From Verrucomicrobiota bacterium (lineage in GTDB: Bacteria > Verrucomicrobiota > Verrucomicrobiia > Verrucomicrobiales > DEV007), in the NCBI GenBank assembly GCA_020630975.1, contig JAHDID010000010.1:78217-138254 (forward strand): a stretch of DNA of 60,038 nt, read 5' to 3'. The position numbers were made by a program, and so were the translations under genes. Positions 33,975 through 42,180 of this stretch are shown one piece after another. Position 1 is the stretch's first letter; the number at the start of each line of letters is the position of its first letter. The notes beneath the pieces are model-generated. The model had not been told where the DNA came from and did not search any database. It was given only the letters and a program-made list of their open reading frames with translations.

Positions 33975-36239
33975 TCACTGCGTCATAGCGGGTCTATCCC
34001 AGTCGACACTGGGCTTTTTTACCTCGGGTTTCTCAGGCTTTTTCACCTCGACGATCTCTCCATCAGGATTAAACAGGGGCCAGTCATCGGTGCGAAATGG
34101 CGAGGCTGGGATCCCTTCCTTGTTGTATAGGAGATTGCGCTGCGAGGGATTCATCGCCCAGGCATAGCGTGCCGCCACTGGAGCTGTGACGCTGGGTGAG
34201 GAGAGTGTTATTTTATTGCCATCGATCTCTGCCTCGGCCCAGTGCCAATTTTGGTCGGAGCCAGCGATGGCAAAAGTATCGAGGGTCTCTCCAGGTCTGG
34301 CTGGAAGCATGCCGCTGCCGATCGAGTCGAACTCTAGCACGATACGACTGCCGTTTATGGTGTGCTCTTTATAGCGCGGGCCATAGTCGACGAAGTCTTT
34401 ACCATAGGTTCGTTTGAGTGCCAGATAGGCATGGCGGATACCGATTGGCTTTTTGTTTTTGGGGTGCAGCTCGATGGCGTCGCCGGTATCGATGGTCACT
34501 GCCATCGCGGTATTGGGTGCCTCCAGTGTCACCAGTCGCATTGATTCGCGACTCACGGCCCATGGGGCTGATAGCCCCTCCACAGGTGTAGTCTGCTCGG
34601 GTGTCCAGCTAGGTAGTTGAGTGAACTGCACGGGGAAATCTTTGGCGACATGGCCACCGGATAGTTTGTGCCACGAGCTGCGATAGTAGTCGATCAGGCG
34701 GGCTAGCTGTACTCGGTAGTGGTAGGCTTGAGGATTGTTTTTCGCATTTCTCTCGCCTTGGTACCATAGCATCCCTCGGATACCGTAGGGACGGACTGGG
34801 TAGATCATGGCATTGAATTGGTGCCCTGGGTATTGGTGGCCTAGGTTTGCTGGTTTGGTGATGATCGGTGGCGACCAGGGTTTCACGCTGTTTTTCATGG
34901 TATTGCCAGCGTCGATATTGGCGTGGTACGTGTCGAGTTCTGCCTGCCAGGTAGTGAGCGCTGTATCTCTCGTAGAGCCTGAGCGACTTTGTCTCTCCGC
35001 AGTCGTATCGTAGGTGGTCTTGTGATCGATGGCGCGAGGATCGTCTTTCTGGATGTCCCATGGCATCCAGCCCTCGATAGGAGTGCCTGCGTAGGCCTGC
35101 TGGATGATGCCCACCGGTATATCGAGCTCCTGATGGAGCTTCTTGCCAAAGTAGTAAGACACGGCAGAGGTCTCGAGTGCGGTATGAGGGTCGCAGGGCT
35201 TCCACTGGGATAGTCGGTCGCGCTGCATCTCCAGAGGCTCGTGCCAGTGCTCTCGCGCCGAGCGGAAGATACGAAAATCTGGCAGATCGACAGCCATTTC
35301 TCCCTCGGCCTCGAAGCAATTGCCCACAGCCCAGCCCATATTCGATTGGCCGGCACAGAGCCATACCTCGCCGATGGCGACGTTTTTTATAGTGATGGAG
35401 TCAGTTTTGCCTGTGATAGTCAGCGAGTGACCGGTGCCGTGGCTTGGAGTTTTGAGGAGCAGTTTCCATCGTCCTGTTTCATCACTAGTCGTCTGTCCCG
35501 TCTCACCCCAAGATGCTGCTACCGCGATCGCCTCGCCGGGGTCTGCCCAGCCCCATACCGTATTGCTGGTGCGCTGCTGGAGGATCATGTCATCGCAGAA
35601 CAGGCGCGGCAGACGAAGGGTATCGGTATCCGTCACTGGCGGTGCGGTAGTGGGTGCGGTGGGGGCGACAGTGATAGGTTGCTGCTCTGAAGGTGGCGCT
35701 GTGGTGCGTGGTCGGAAAGAAAGGGTATCAATAGCGAATGTCGATGTGATACGCCTAATCCGACCGCTCCGCTCAGATGTGCTGGATAATGATAACCCTG
35801 TCAGACCTTTGGGTGTTGTCGTAAAAGTGGTGAATTTGTTATTACTTTCCGCCGATACGACTTTTCCTTCGAGATTCTTTTCTACTCCTGTGCCTAGAAT
35901 GGCTTTGGCGTCGGCGATGTTGACGCTCATCGTGGTTTTGCTATCGATACGGTAGCCTGCAGACAAGCGTTTTACCCCATGATCAGCCGAGATCTGATAC
36001 TGTATTTCGATACGGTCGTCGAATTCACCAGTGCCATCGAGGTCCAAATCCGAGAGGGTGATGGTAGGTTTTTCGGCGTCTTCGCTCTGGTGGGCATTCT
36101 CAGTCAGATCGGATGTTCCCTGCGTGATTTTGAGATCAGACGGTGCGCCAAAGCTAACGCTGAGAGGTTCGCTCTTAACTGTAGCCGGCCAGCAGATAAG
36201 CGCTACGGCCGTCAGAAGTAGTGATGGTTGGAATCTCAT
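33975..36239 (-). CDS. sialate O-acetylesterase-like (SASA/GDSL) secreted protein
   Basis: 754 residues with signal peptide (1-23). Residues 24-178 are an extra N-terminal domain of unknown type, joined by a Pro/Thr linker (about 178-205) to the catalytic region. The esterase part holds EVWLCAGQSNMGWAVG with nucleophile Ser299, the WYQGERN block, and the C-terminal catalytic pair in DTGDAIELHPKNK. The family removes acetyl groups from sialic acids, xylan or other glycans. Unlike many relatives the block WYQGESN has Arg in place of Ser. In this setting acetylated polysaccharide is a likely substrate. The stop is coupled to the following small gene. Confidence 0.88.
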   Translation of the reverse strand: MRFQPSLLLTAVALICWPATVKSEPLSVSFGAPSDLKITQGTSDLTENAHQSEDAEKPTITLSDLDLDGTGEFDDRIEIQYQISADHGVKRLSAGYRIDSKTTMSVNIADAKAILGTGVEKNLEGKVVSAESNNKFTTFTTTPKGLTGLSLSSTSERSGRIRRITSTFAIDTLSFRPRTTAPPSEQQPITVAPTAPTTAPPVTDTDTLRLPRLFCDDMILQQRTSNTVWGWADPGEAIAVAASWGETGQTTSDETGRWKLLLKTPSHGTGHSLTITGKTDSITIKNVAIGEVWLCAGQSNMGWAVGNCFEAEGEMAVDLPDFRIFRSAREHWHEPLEMQRDRLSQWKPCDPHTALETSAVSYYFGKKLHQELDIPVGIIQQAYAGTPIEGWMPWDIQKDDPRAIDHKTTYDTTAERQSRSGSTRDTALTTWQAELDTYHANIDAGNTMKNSVKPWSPPIITKPANLGHQYPGHQFNAMIYPVRPYGIRGMLWYQGERNAKNNPQAYHYRVQLARLIDYYRSSWHKLSGGHVAKDFPVQFTQLPSWTPEQTTPVEGLSAPWAVSRESMRLVTLEAPNTAMAVTIDTGDAIELHPKNKKPIGIRHAYLALKRTYGKDFVDYGPRYKEHTINGSRIVLEFDSIGSGMLPARPGETLDTFAIAGSDQNWHWAEAEIDGNKITLSSPSVTAPVAARYAWAMNPSQRNLLYNKEGIPASPFRTDDWPLFNPDGEIVEVKKPEKPEVKKPSVDWDRPAMTQ

Positions 36240-36371
36240 TTTACTGGTTTTCCCCTAGATTTACTCGATTCGAGCTGAAGTTGAAAGGTAATATTCGTAT
36301 CACGGCTAGCTAGTTGGATCCGTTTGTTATTTCATTGCACTGAAGTAGCGGCTCTGGTTACGATCATTGCC

Positions 36372-37310
36372 ATGGTGCAAAAAGTGCTCGTTGCCCTAGT
36401 TATTTCTTTCGTCGGTTCACTTGGCTTTAGTCAGAACGAAAATAGAGCCTGGACGTCGAGCGATGGGAAGTCGTCTTTCCAAGGTAGGCTGACTTCGGCC
36501 ACGGATACATCGGTGAAGGTCCGACACCAGAATGGTCAAACCTTTGATTTGCCGCTGGAGAAGATCTCGCAGGTGGACCGGGACTATGTGGCTACCTATC
36601 TGAAGGGTCAACTTAGGGCTAAGGGGCTGGAGGAAGGTTTGTTTGCCGATAAATTGAATGGGCAGTGGGTGAAAGTGCCTGCGAGTGAGCAGGGTATCCT
36701 GTTTCAGATCTATGGCGATGCGCGGCGACTGAAGCGGCAGGCGGACGAGGGCTTTCCTCTGTTTGTGCATCTACACGGCGCCTCCAGTCGCGGTAGCGAT
36801 GTCGAGACGGGGAAGGTAGAGATAGCTGCCAAGCGGCTGGTTCAGGATCATTACGACGATCACCCATGTGTGCTGATTGTACCGACCTGCCCTGAGAATA
36901 CCTTCTGGGGAGATCACCGAACGGCTCTGGAGAATCTCATCGATCTAGCCTGCGATAGCCTACCCATCGATCGCAGTCGCATCTACCTGTCAGGCTACTC
37001 GATGGGCGCGGTAGGCATCGGGGCCCTGCTAGAGTCCCGCCCAGAGCACTACGCTGCTGCACTTTTCGCCGATGGTAAGCCAAAGATGGCCTGGGCGGGG
37101 AAAGTAGACGCTGCCTTGTGGTTCACCTATTCAGGCGAGCGAGATCTGAAGACTGCCGAATCTGTGGCCGCAGCCCATAGCGCAGCAGGCAAGGTGGCGA
37201 AATTCAACGGGCACCCCGACCGCACTCACAATCAAATCCACTGGACCCTGGCCAAGACCGATGGGGTTTATGACTGGTTGTTTGAGCAGAGACTGGCCAC
37301 TAAAGAATAG
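36372..37310 (+). CDS. secreted esterase with N-terminal SHD1-like domain
   Basis: 312 residues from the ATG at 36372; an earlier start at 36324 would place 16 extra residues before the signal peptide. The signal is VQKVLVALVISFVGSLGFSQ. Residues 25-80 form an SHD1-like domain (WTSSDGKSSFQGRLTSATD), a module common in this phylum. An alpha/beta-hydrolase domain follows, with oxyanion-hole HGASSRGSD, nucleophile in GYSMG (Ser210), and likely acid and base in SGERD and DRTHNQIHW. It resembles PHB-depolymerase/feruloyl-esterase-like enzymes. Substrate unknown; deacylation of glycans is plausible from the neighbours. Confidence 0.82.
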   Translation: MVQKVLVALVISFVGSLGFSQNENRAWTSSDGKSSFQGRLTSATDTSVKVRHQNGQTFDLPLEKISQVDRDYVATYLKGQLRAKGLEEGLFADKLNGQWVKVPASEQGILFQIYGDARRLKRQADEGFPLFVHLHGASSRGSDVETGKVEIAAKRLVQDHYDDHPCVLIVPTCPENTFWGDHRTALENLIDLACDSLPIDRSRIYLSGYSMGAVGIGALLESRPEHYAAALFADGKPKMAWAGKVDAALWFTYSGERDLKTAESVAAAHSAAGKVAKFNGHPDRTHNQIHWTLAKTDGVYDWLFEQRLATKE

Positions 37311-37394
37311 TGGTGTTAGTGCTAAAGAAAGGGCGCAACTCTCGTTGCCCAACTAGTCCGGCCATCTACCCCTAAACCCTCGAATAGAATTTGG

Positions 37395-38168
37395 CTAGAG
37401 TAAGCACTGTAGCTGCCTCTGTGATACGGCATCAACAATCATTTCCACACGGGAGAGATAGAAACGTGCCCAATTGAAGCAGTTGCATTCGATGACTTTC
37501 CATTGATCTTCGACTCTGCCAATGTCGAGCACGAATACCGGAGCGGGAGTCCAGTGGGATATTAGGTCCTTGGCGAATACTAGCAGTTCGTCTGGAAGGG
37601 CGGCGTCGCCCCATGGCCGATACATTGAGCCACTGATGATCTGGCCATCTACCACGAACAGTCTCCATTCGGCATCGACCTCGAGAGGTCGACTGACTAG
37701 GATCTTCTCTGGAAAGGTAGGGCTAGTGTCGAGCTTGCTTCGGAGTCCAACTAAACTAGATGCTGATGCTACGAAACCCGTGAATGCCTTCAAATCATCA
37801 GGAGGCTTGATGAACTTTTGCCCACATTTGGTGATCTCATTTTCAGCCTCCTCCCAACTCATCAGTGTTGCCTCGGCATTGATGTAGGCGGCTCCAAAGC
37901 CTTGGCAGTATGCCTGATGTTGAAAAGTGGATTCGTCGTAGAATACACCTTCTTTAAATCTGGGATCGTTACTAGCCAGGCAGACCAGAGTCGTCGTGCC
38001 ATGAACAACCAGTGGGCCTGACTCAGGGATAGGCTCGGGTAAGCTACATTGCCTAGCCTGGATATCGACGCCGAGGAAACGATAGTCGAGCCGAGAACAA
38101 GCTTTCTTTAAAAGGAACTTGGTCTCTGAGCCTTTGATATTGGTCTGAACTATCCAGGTGCTGGTCAT
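37395..38168 (-). CDS. ATP-grasp domain protein (R2K clade 3/DUF4343-like)
   Basis: 257 residues, cytoplasmic. The C-terminal half has the ATP-grasp pattern: FIKPPDDLKAFTGF (about 138-151), EWRLFVVDGQIISGSMYR (about 188-205) and VFVLDIGRVEDQWKVIECN (about 232-250), with acidic and Asn residues that bind Mg-ATP. Members of this clade ligate a carboxylate to an amine and are often found in small biosynthetic or phage-encoded peptide-modification loci. No partner of that kind is next to it here. It stands alone between the esterase gene and the toxin-antitoxin pair, converging with the esterase. Confidence 0.78.
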   Translation of the reverse strand: MTSTWIVQTNIKGSETKFLLKKACSRLDYRFLGVDIQARQCSLPEPIPESGPLVVHGTTTLVCLASNDPRFKEGVFYDESTFQHQAYCQGFGAAYINAEATLMSWEEAENEITKCGQKFIKPPDDLKAFTGFVASASSLVGLRSKLDTSPTFPEKILVSRPLEVDAEWRLFVVDGQIISGSMYRPWGDAALPDELLVFAKDLISHWTPAPVFVLDIGRVEDQWKVIECNCFNWARFYLSRVEMIVDAVSQRQLQCLL

Positions 38169-38406
38169 TGTTTGGGGAGCGTAGTTGGGTGGAAAACGAA
38201 ATCAAGGACACCTGTTCATTAATGGAGTTGAATGGAGTGCGTGTGACTAGATCAGAGAATTTGCGTTGGATCTGCAGATGGTGTCAGGTGGATTTGAGAA
38301 GACTGTCAGGCTTCATTGGATTGTCGGCAGGATAGGGAGTGGAAACTTTGATTAGAGAATCAATGAGCGCGAAGCTGGTGCTAGATTTCAAATTTCTGGG
38401 GACTTG
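38169..38406. other. intergenic stretch with no recognisable feature
   Basis: The region between the divergent ATP-grasp and antitoxin genes (38169-38438) shows no open frame with coding composition. Apart from the dyad at 38407-38421 I see only weak direct repeats such as GGAGTTGAATGGAGTG. It should hold the promoters of both genes. Confidence 0.4.
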
Positions 38407-38421
38407 AAAAGTATTACTTTT
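38407..38421. promoter_or_regulatory. 15-bp perfect dyad, candidate toxin-antitoxin operator
   Basis: AAAAGTA-T-TACTTTT is a perfect palindrome ending 18 bp before the antitoxin ATG. AbrB/MazE-type antitoxins repress their own operon by binding such dyads near the promoter. The spacing to the start fits the -10 region or the early leader. Confidence 0.65.
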
Positions 38422-38438
38422 GTGTAAGACTTTAGATT

Positions 38439-38669
38439 ATGAAGGCTTCGAAATTGACGCAGAAGGGGCAGATCACCCTACCAAAGGCTATGCGCGATGC
38501 GATGGGCTGGGGGTTGGAGACTCCGCTTACTTTTGTGAAATGTGACGATGGCGTTAAGATCATCGAGGTGCCTAGATCTGCCACATCTGTGATCGAGAGT
38601 ATGATGCAGGTCGAGTGGCAGGGGCCTACCTACGATGAGATAAAAGCTGAAACTCGATCGGAAGTATGA
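38439..38669 (+). CDS. AbrB/MazE-type antitoxin
   Basis: 76 residues with an N-terminal SpoVT/AbrB swapped-hairpin DNA-binding domain (KLTQKGQITLPKAMRDAMGW, residues 5-24). The C-terminal tail is acidic (YDEIKAETRSEV) and would wrap and neutralise the toxin. The stop overlaps the toxin start by 4 bp (ATGA at 38666). The pair is a type II toxin-antitoxin module of the VapBC kind with an AbrB-family antitoxin. Confidence 0.88.
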   Translation: MKASKLTQKGQITLPKAMRDAMGWGLETPLTFVKCDDGVKIIEVPRSATSVIESMMQVEWQGPTYDEIKAETRSEV

Positions 38670-39064
38670 CGCTGGTAGACACCAATGTGGTGCTGGATAT
38701 ATGGACTCAAGATCCCAAGTGGCTATCTTGGTCCAGCCAGGCGTTTCAGCAGGTGCTGACCTCGGGCCAAGCAGTGATAAATCCAGTAATCGCAGCCGAA
38801 TTGAGTTGGGGTTTTAGTAATGAAGCTGATTTTGAGTCGGCGTTGTTACGATCCAATATTGTGAAATACGACCTGCCTTGCCAGACCGCGTTTTTAGCGG
38901 GTCAGGCGTATCAGCTATATAAGAAAAGAGGTGGTATCAAGGGACGTGTCTTGGCCGATTTTTTCATTGGCGCTCATGCTGACTTCCTAGGTATTCCGAT
39001 AGTGACTAGAGATCCCTCTGGGTATCGGAGTTATTTTCCTAATGTAACGCTGATTTGTCCTTAG
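38666..39064 (+). CDS. PIN-domain ribonuclease toxin (VapC-like)
   Basis: 132 residues. The four acidic residues that bind metal are present: Asp5 (LVDTNVVLD), Glu45 (IAAELSWGF), Asp98 (VLADFFIGAHA) and Asp116 (IVTRDPSGY). The start overlaps the antitoxin stop by 4 bp, giving translational coupling with antitoxin first. VapC toxins cut tRNA or rRNA, most often initiator tRNA or the sarcin-ricin loop. The target here cannot be told from sequence. Confidence 0.9.
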   Translation: MTLVDTNVVLDIWTQDPKWLSWSSQAFQQVLTSGQAVINPVIAAELSWGFSNEADFESALLRSNIVKYDLPCQTAFLAGQAYQLYKKRGGIKGRVLADFFIGAHADFLGIPIVTRDPSGYRSYFPNVTLICP

Positions 39065-39248
39065 GGGAGGTGGTGGTAAGGAATCACAGCTCCTCAGTCC
39101 GATGAAACGCCACTCGCTAGGCGCTCGCCGCCACATTCTGTTGGAGCCCAGCCGCACAGAACCTCTAAAACTGGAAAGTTTTTTGATGCATGGATTCTTA
39201 CGGATGGAAGGTGGATTCTATTTGAACCTACGGTTCTCCTTCGGTTAG

Positions 39249-42089
39249 TTACTTTGCGGCCTCGACGATCATCTCGCCACGCATCAGGCGCCAGTGGCCG
39301 GGGAAGGTGCAGATGTAGGGATAGCGTCCTGGTTTAGTCGGTGTGGTGAATGTCTTTTCTACCTTCCCTGCATGAGGAATTTGCTCGGTAGAGAATAGGA
39401 CTGCCTCGTGGTCTGGGATGAAGTGCTTGGCCATGCCGTCTGGCTGCGCGGCCATGGTGTCGGCTAAGTCGCCGACTAGCTCGCCCTGGCCGGGCTGGGT
39501 GATGACGATGTTGTGCAGCATGTGGTCGGGATTGTCGAAGACGAATTGATACTCCTTGCCTGGCTGGACGGTGAAGGTTTTGACATTGAAGGCCATCTGC
39601 GAGGGCACGGCCTTGATGTAGATGCGACTATCGGTGACGGTGGCGTAGCGCTCATTCCAGCTATCGCGCCAGGCTAGGTGCTCGGCCTCGTCTTTTGCGT
39701 AGGTGATACCATCTACCGCATCGCCGATCAGACTGGCTAGGTAGAGGTCGATGGTTTCGCTGCGTTTGTTTTTCGCTGGTACGAAGTATCGGATATGGTT
39801 GATGCCTTGCTCGAGACTAATGGTCAGTTGGCCGTCTTTGGAATGAATACTACCGGTGAATCTCGATAAGGGGATACCATTCACATCGATGCACATGTAG
39901 GGATTGTTTCGGTAGCCGAGGATGGCGGTCTGCGGCTGGGCGCTCTTGATCCATAGTGAGCCGCCATCGGGATTGCGAGTGGTATGCCAGCCGGTAAGCT
40001 GGCAGTCGGGCGATACCTTTAGTAGGGGGAACTCTGGACTGATCGCAGGAGCGTCGTAGTTGCTGGCGAGGGACTGCATGTTGGCTAGCGGGCTGCCGGA
40101 TTTGGATTCGATCGACTGGACGAAGTCCGCCCACCAGCTGTCGGCTTTCTGTAGGTAACTGGCGGAGGACACGACATTCATCGTGGTGCGGGTGTCGCCG
40201 GTAGCAGCTAGGTCCTGGGCTATCGTCTTGGCCTCGTCGCCTAGTAGGGTGTGGTAGGCGCGCAGAGACTTGGCGGCTACACGTCGGAGGGATACGTCTG
40301 TGCTCGTAGCTAGCTGACGAAATAGGTCAGCTCCGCTTTCGAGATCGATGCGCTCTAGTAGCCACAGCAGTTCGATAGCCAGGATCGAGTTGTCTTTGGC
40401 TTTGGGTAGGCGTGCCTGGGTGGCTGCTAGCACTTGGTCGTCTGGTTTCTTCTCTAGCTCGTAACGAGCTAGCTCTCGCACGTTGACGTGCTGGTCGGAG
40501 AGCAGGTCGAGTAGTGTTTCGATGCTGGCTCCGCTGATCTGCGGTGGTGTCGATAGGTCAGCGCCTTTCCTGGTGACTCGCCAGATGCGGCCATTGCTAT
40601 AGTCGCGATTTTTATCGCGGATGGAGTGTTGCGCGTGGCCGATGATCGGGTAGTAAAAGTCGGAGACGTAGAGCGCGCCATCTAGGCCAAACTCCAAGTC
40701 CACTGGGCGAAATACTTTATTACGAGAGGTGAGTAGGGGAAGTGACGTGGCTGCCTTGGTCATGACGCCGTCGCGGAGCTCTAGTGGTGTGTATAGCACG
40801 GTGTTTTTACCTAGTAGGTGGCCAGTGACGACTCCACCCCGCCACTCCTCGGGGAAGTGGTCGCTACTGACGAACTCGATGGTGCAGCCCTTGTCATCGC
40901 GGAATGGCATACCGAAGTCGGCTGGACTGGATGAGCCTACGGGGGTGGCGATATTGTAGTAGTCGCAGTCGGTGATCTGCCCGCCGCCAAACATCTGGAT
41001 CGACTCGCCCCACTCATTCCACGAGATCTTCCACGGATTGGGGTGGGCGGTCTGTCGCTCGATGGATAGTGAGTGGTTCCTCGGATCGAAGTGTAGGATC
41101 GCTACATTTTTGGTGCGTACGGGACCGTGCATGGTCTCGAACTGTCCGCGATGGAACAGCGCCTCGGTCAGGATGATGTCGCCCTGCGGCGTGCGCGATA
41201 GGTAGCCTCCATGGTGGGTATCGGTATCGTCGGCACCTCGGAGTAGCTCTACGGTCATATCGGCGACGTCGTCGCCATTGGTATCGCGTAGCCAGAGCAG
41301 CTTGCGCGCGACGGATACGACGATGCCGTCTTTGTAGAATACGAAACCATCTGGCAGCTTTAGTCCGTCGGCGAAGATGGTTTGTTTATCAGCGGTGCCA
41401 TCGCCATCGGTGTCTTCAAAGATCAGGATCTTATCATCGGAGAGCTCGCCAGGTACCGGCACAGGGTAGCTGGCGAAACAACACACCCACATGCGGCCTT
41501 TGGCATCGGTGTGGATCTGCAGGGGATTGATCAGGTCGGGGAAATCTTCGCTGGAGGCAAAGGCATTTACCTGATAGCCATCGGCTACGGTGAAGTCCTC
41601 GAGATCTTCCTCGGTAGTCTTGATTTCGCCTAGGCCTTTTCGAGGCTTTTTGTCCGGCGCTACCGCTACCGAGGTGGTCAGTGTCGGCATAGGCAGAGCC
41701 TGGCTCAGGTCCTGTGCTTGTTTCCAGATTGCTTCATCGAGTTGGTTGGCGAGCTTTAGGTGGTGAGGAATCTCGGCTTCGTACTCGAACTCGCGGGCAC
41801 GCAGTCCGTAGTAGTGGATGCCGTTGGCAGGCTTGTAGGCCATGGCGACTTCGTAGGCTTTGCGAGAGACCAGCTCGCGGAGGCGGGCGAAGCCGGGTGC
41901 ATTGTCGTCGACCTTAGTTTCTCCATCGCTTAACTCTCTGGCTAGATAGCTAGCGACCATACGGCGACCATCTTGGGTTAAGTGGAAACCATCGGAAGTG
42001 ATAGGCTTTTCCTTTTTCGCTATCATTCGCGAAGTGAATCCGTACACATCGATATACCGAATACCGGTGTCTCTAGCTACCTGCTCCAT
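39249..42089 (-). CDS. C-terminal part of the split fusion: SGNH end, propeller dehydrogenase, HEAT, cupredoxin
   Basis: 946 residues from the ATG at 42089, but with no signal peptide and starting inside a domain. Residues 1-55 are the end of an SGNH esterase, with block V as SDGFHLTQDGRR (Asp33, His36). Residues about 160-520 are a sorbosone/glucose-dehydrogenase-like beta-propeller of the TIGR02604/DUF7133 type (LINPLQIHTDAKGRMWVC; ILIFEDTDGDGTADK). HEAT-like repeats run about 525-650. Residues 832-946 are a plastocyanin-like cupredoxin whose type 1 copper ligands are His859, Cys927, His932 and Met936. No CxxCH is present, so the cupredoxin replaces the usual cytochrome tail. The missing first part of the SGNH domain is in the adjacent upstream ORF, out of frame by one base. 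Confidence 0.85.
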   Translation of the reverse strand: MEQVARDTGIRYIDVYGFTSRMIAKKEKPITSDGFHLTQDGRRMVASYLARELSDGETKVDDNAPGFARLRELVSRKAYEVAMAYKPANGIHYYGLRAREFEYEAEIPHHLKLANQLDEAIWKQAQDLSQALPMPTLTTSVAVAPDKKPRKGLGEIKTTEEDLEDFTVADGYQVNAFASSEDFPDLINPLQIHTDAKGRMWVCCFASYPVPVPGELSDDKILIFEDTDGDGTADKQTIFADGLKLPDGFVFYKDGIVVSVARKLLWLRDTNGDDVADMTVELLRGADDTDTHHGGYLSRTPQGDIILTEALFHRGQFETMHGPVRTKNVAILHFDPRNHSLSIERQTAHPNPWKISWNEWGESIQMFGGGQITDCDYYNIATPVGSSSPADFGMPFRDDKGCTIEFVSSDHFPEEWRGGVVTGHLLGKNTVLYTPLELRDGVMTKAATSLPLLTSRNKVFRPVDLEFGLDGALYVSDFYYPIIGHAQHSIRDKNRDYSNGRIWRVTRKGADLSTPPQISGASIETLLDLLSDQHVNVRELARYELEKKPDDQVLAATQARLPKAKDNSILAIELLWLLERIDLESGADLFRQLATSTDVSLRRVAAKSLRAYHTLLGDEAKTIAQDLAATGDTRTTMNVVSSASYLQKADSWWADFVQSIESKSGSPLANMQSLASNYDAPAISPEFPLLKVSPDCQLTGWHTTRNPDGGSLWIKSAQPQTAILGYRNNPYMCIDVNGIPLSRFTGSIHSKDGQLTISLEQGINHIRYFVPAKNKRSETIDLYLASLIGDAVDGITYAKDEAEHLAWRDSWNERYATVTDSRIYIKAVPSQMAFNVKTFTVQPGKEYQFVFDNPDHMLHNIVITQPGQGELVGDLADTMAAQPDGMAKHFIPDHEAVLFSTEQIPHAGKVEKTFTTPTKPGRYPYICTFPGHWRLMRGEMIVEAAK

Positions 42090-42154
42090 GGTGGCGGTAT
42101 ACAGCTTGAGAACTGCAGTCCGCTTGTGGACATCGAAATAAGGGTGGCCTCCTT

Positions 42155-42180
42155 CTACATCGGCGAGACGAGTATATATT
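42155..42180 (-). other. frameshift junction inside the SGNH domain
   Basis: The upstream frame reads ...GSEYILVSPM and stops at TAG (42157-42155). The downstream frame is open from about 42178 and reads ...DVEGGHPYFDVHKRT into the 42089 ATG with no break in domain sense. The frames differ by one missing base (or two extra) at 42155-42180. From the SGNH consensus (LVSP followed by an acidic residue) the lost base is most likely just after the CCG at 42163-42161. With one base restored, 44926 to 39249 is exactly 1,893 codons. No slippery heptamer is present. A perfect AAGGAGG follows the stop at 42154-42148, so reinitiation downstream cannot be excluded. Confidence 0.75.

Noticed and set aside
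34609-35364. 251-residue minus-strand ORF inside the acetylesterase gene
   Set aside because: Alternate frame of a gene with intact GQSNM and DTGD..H motifs.
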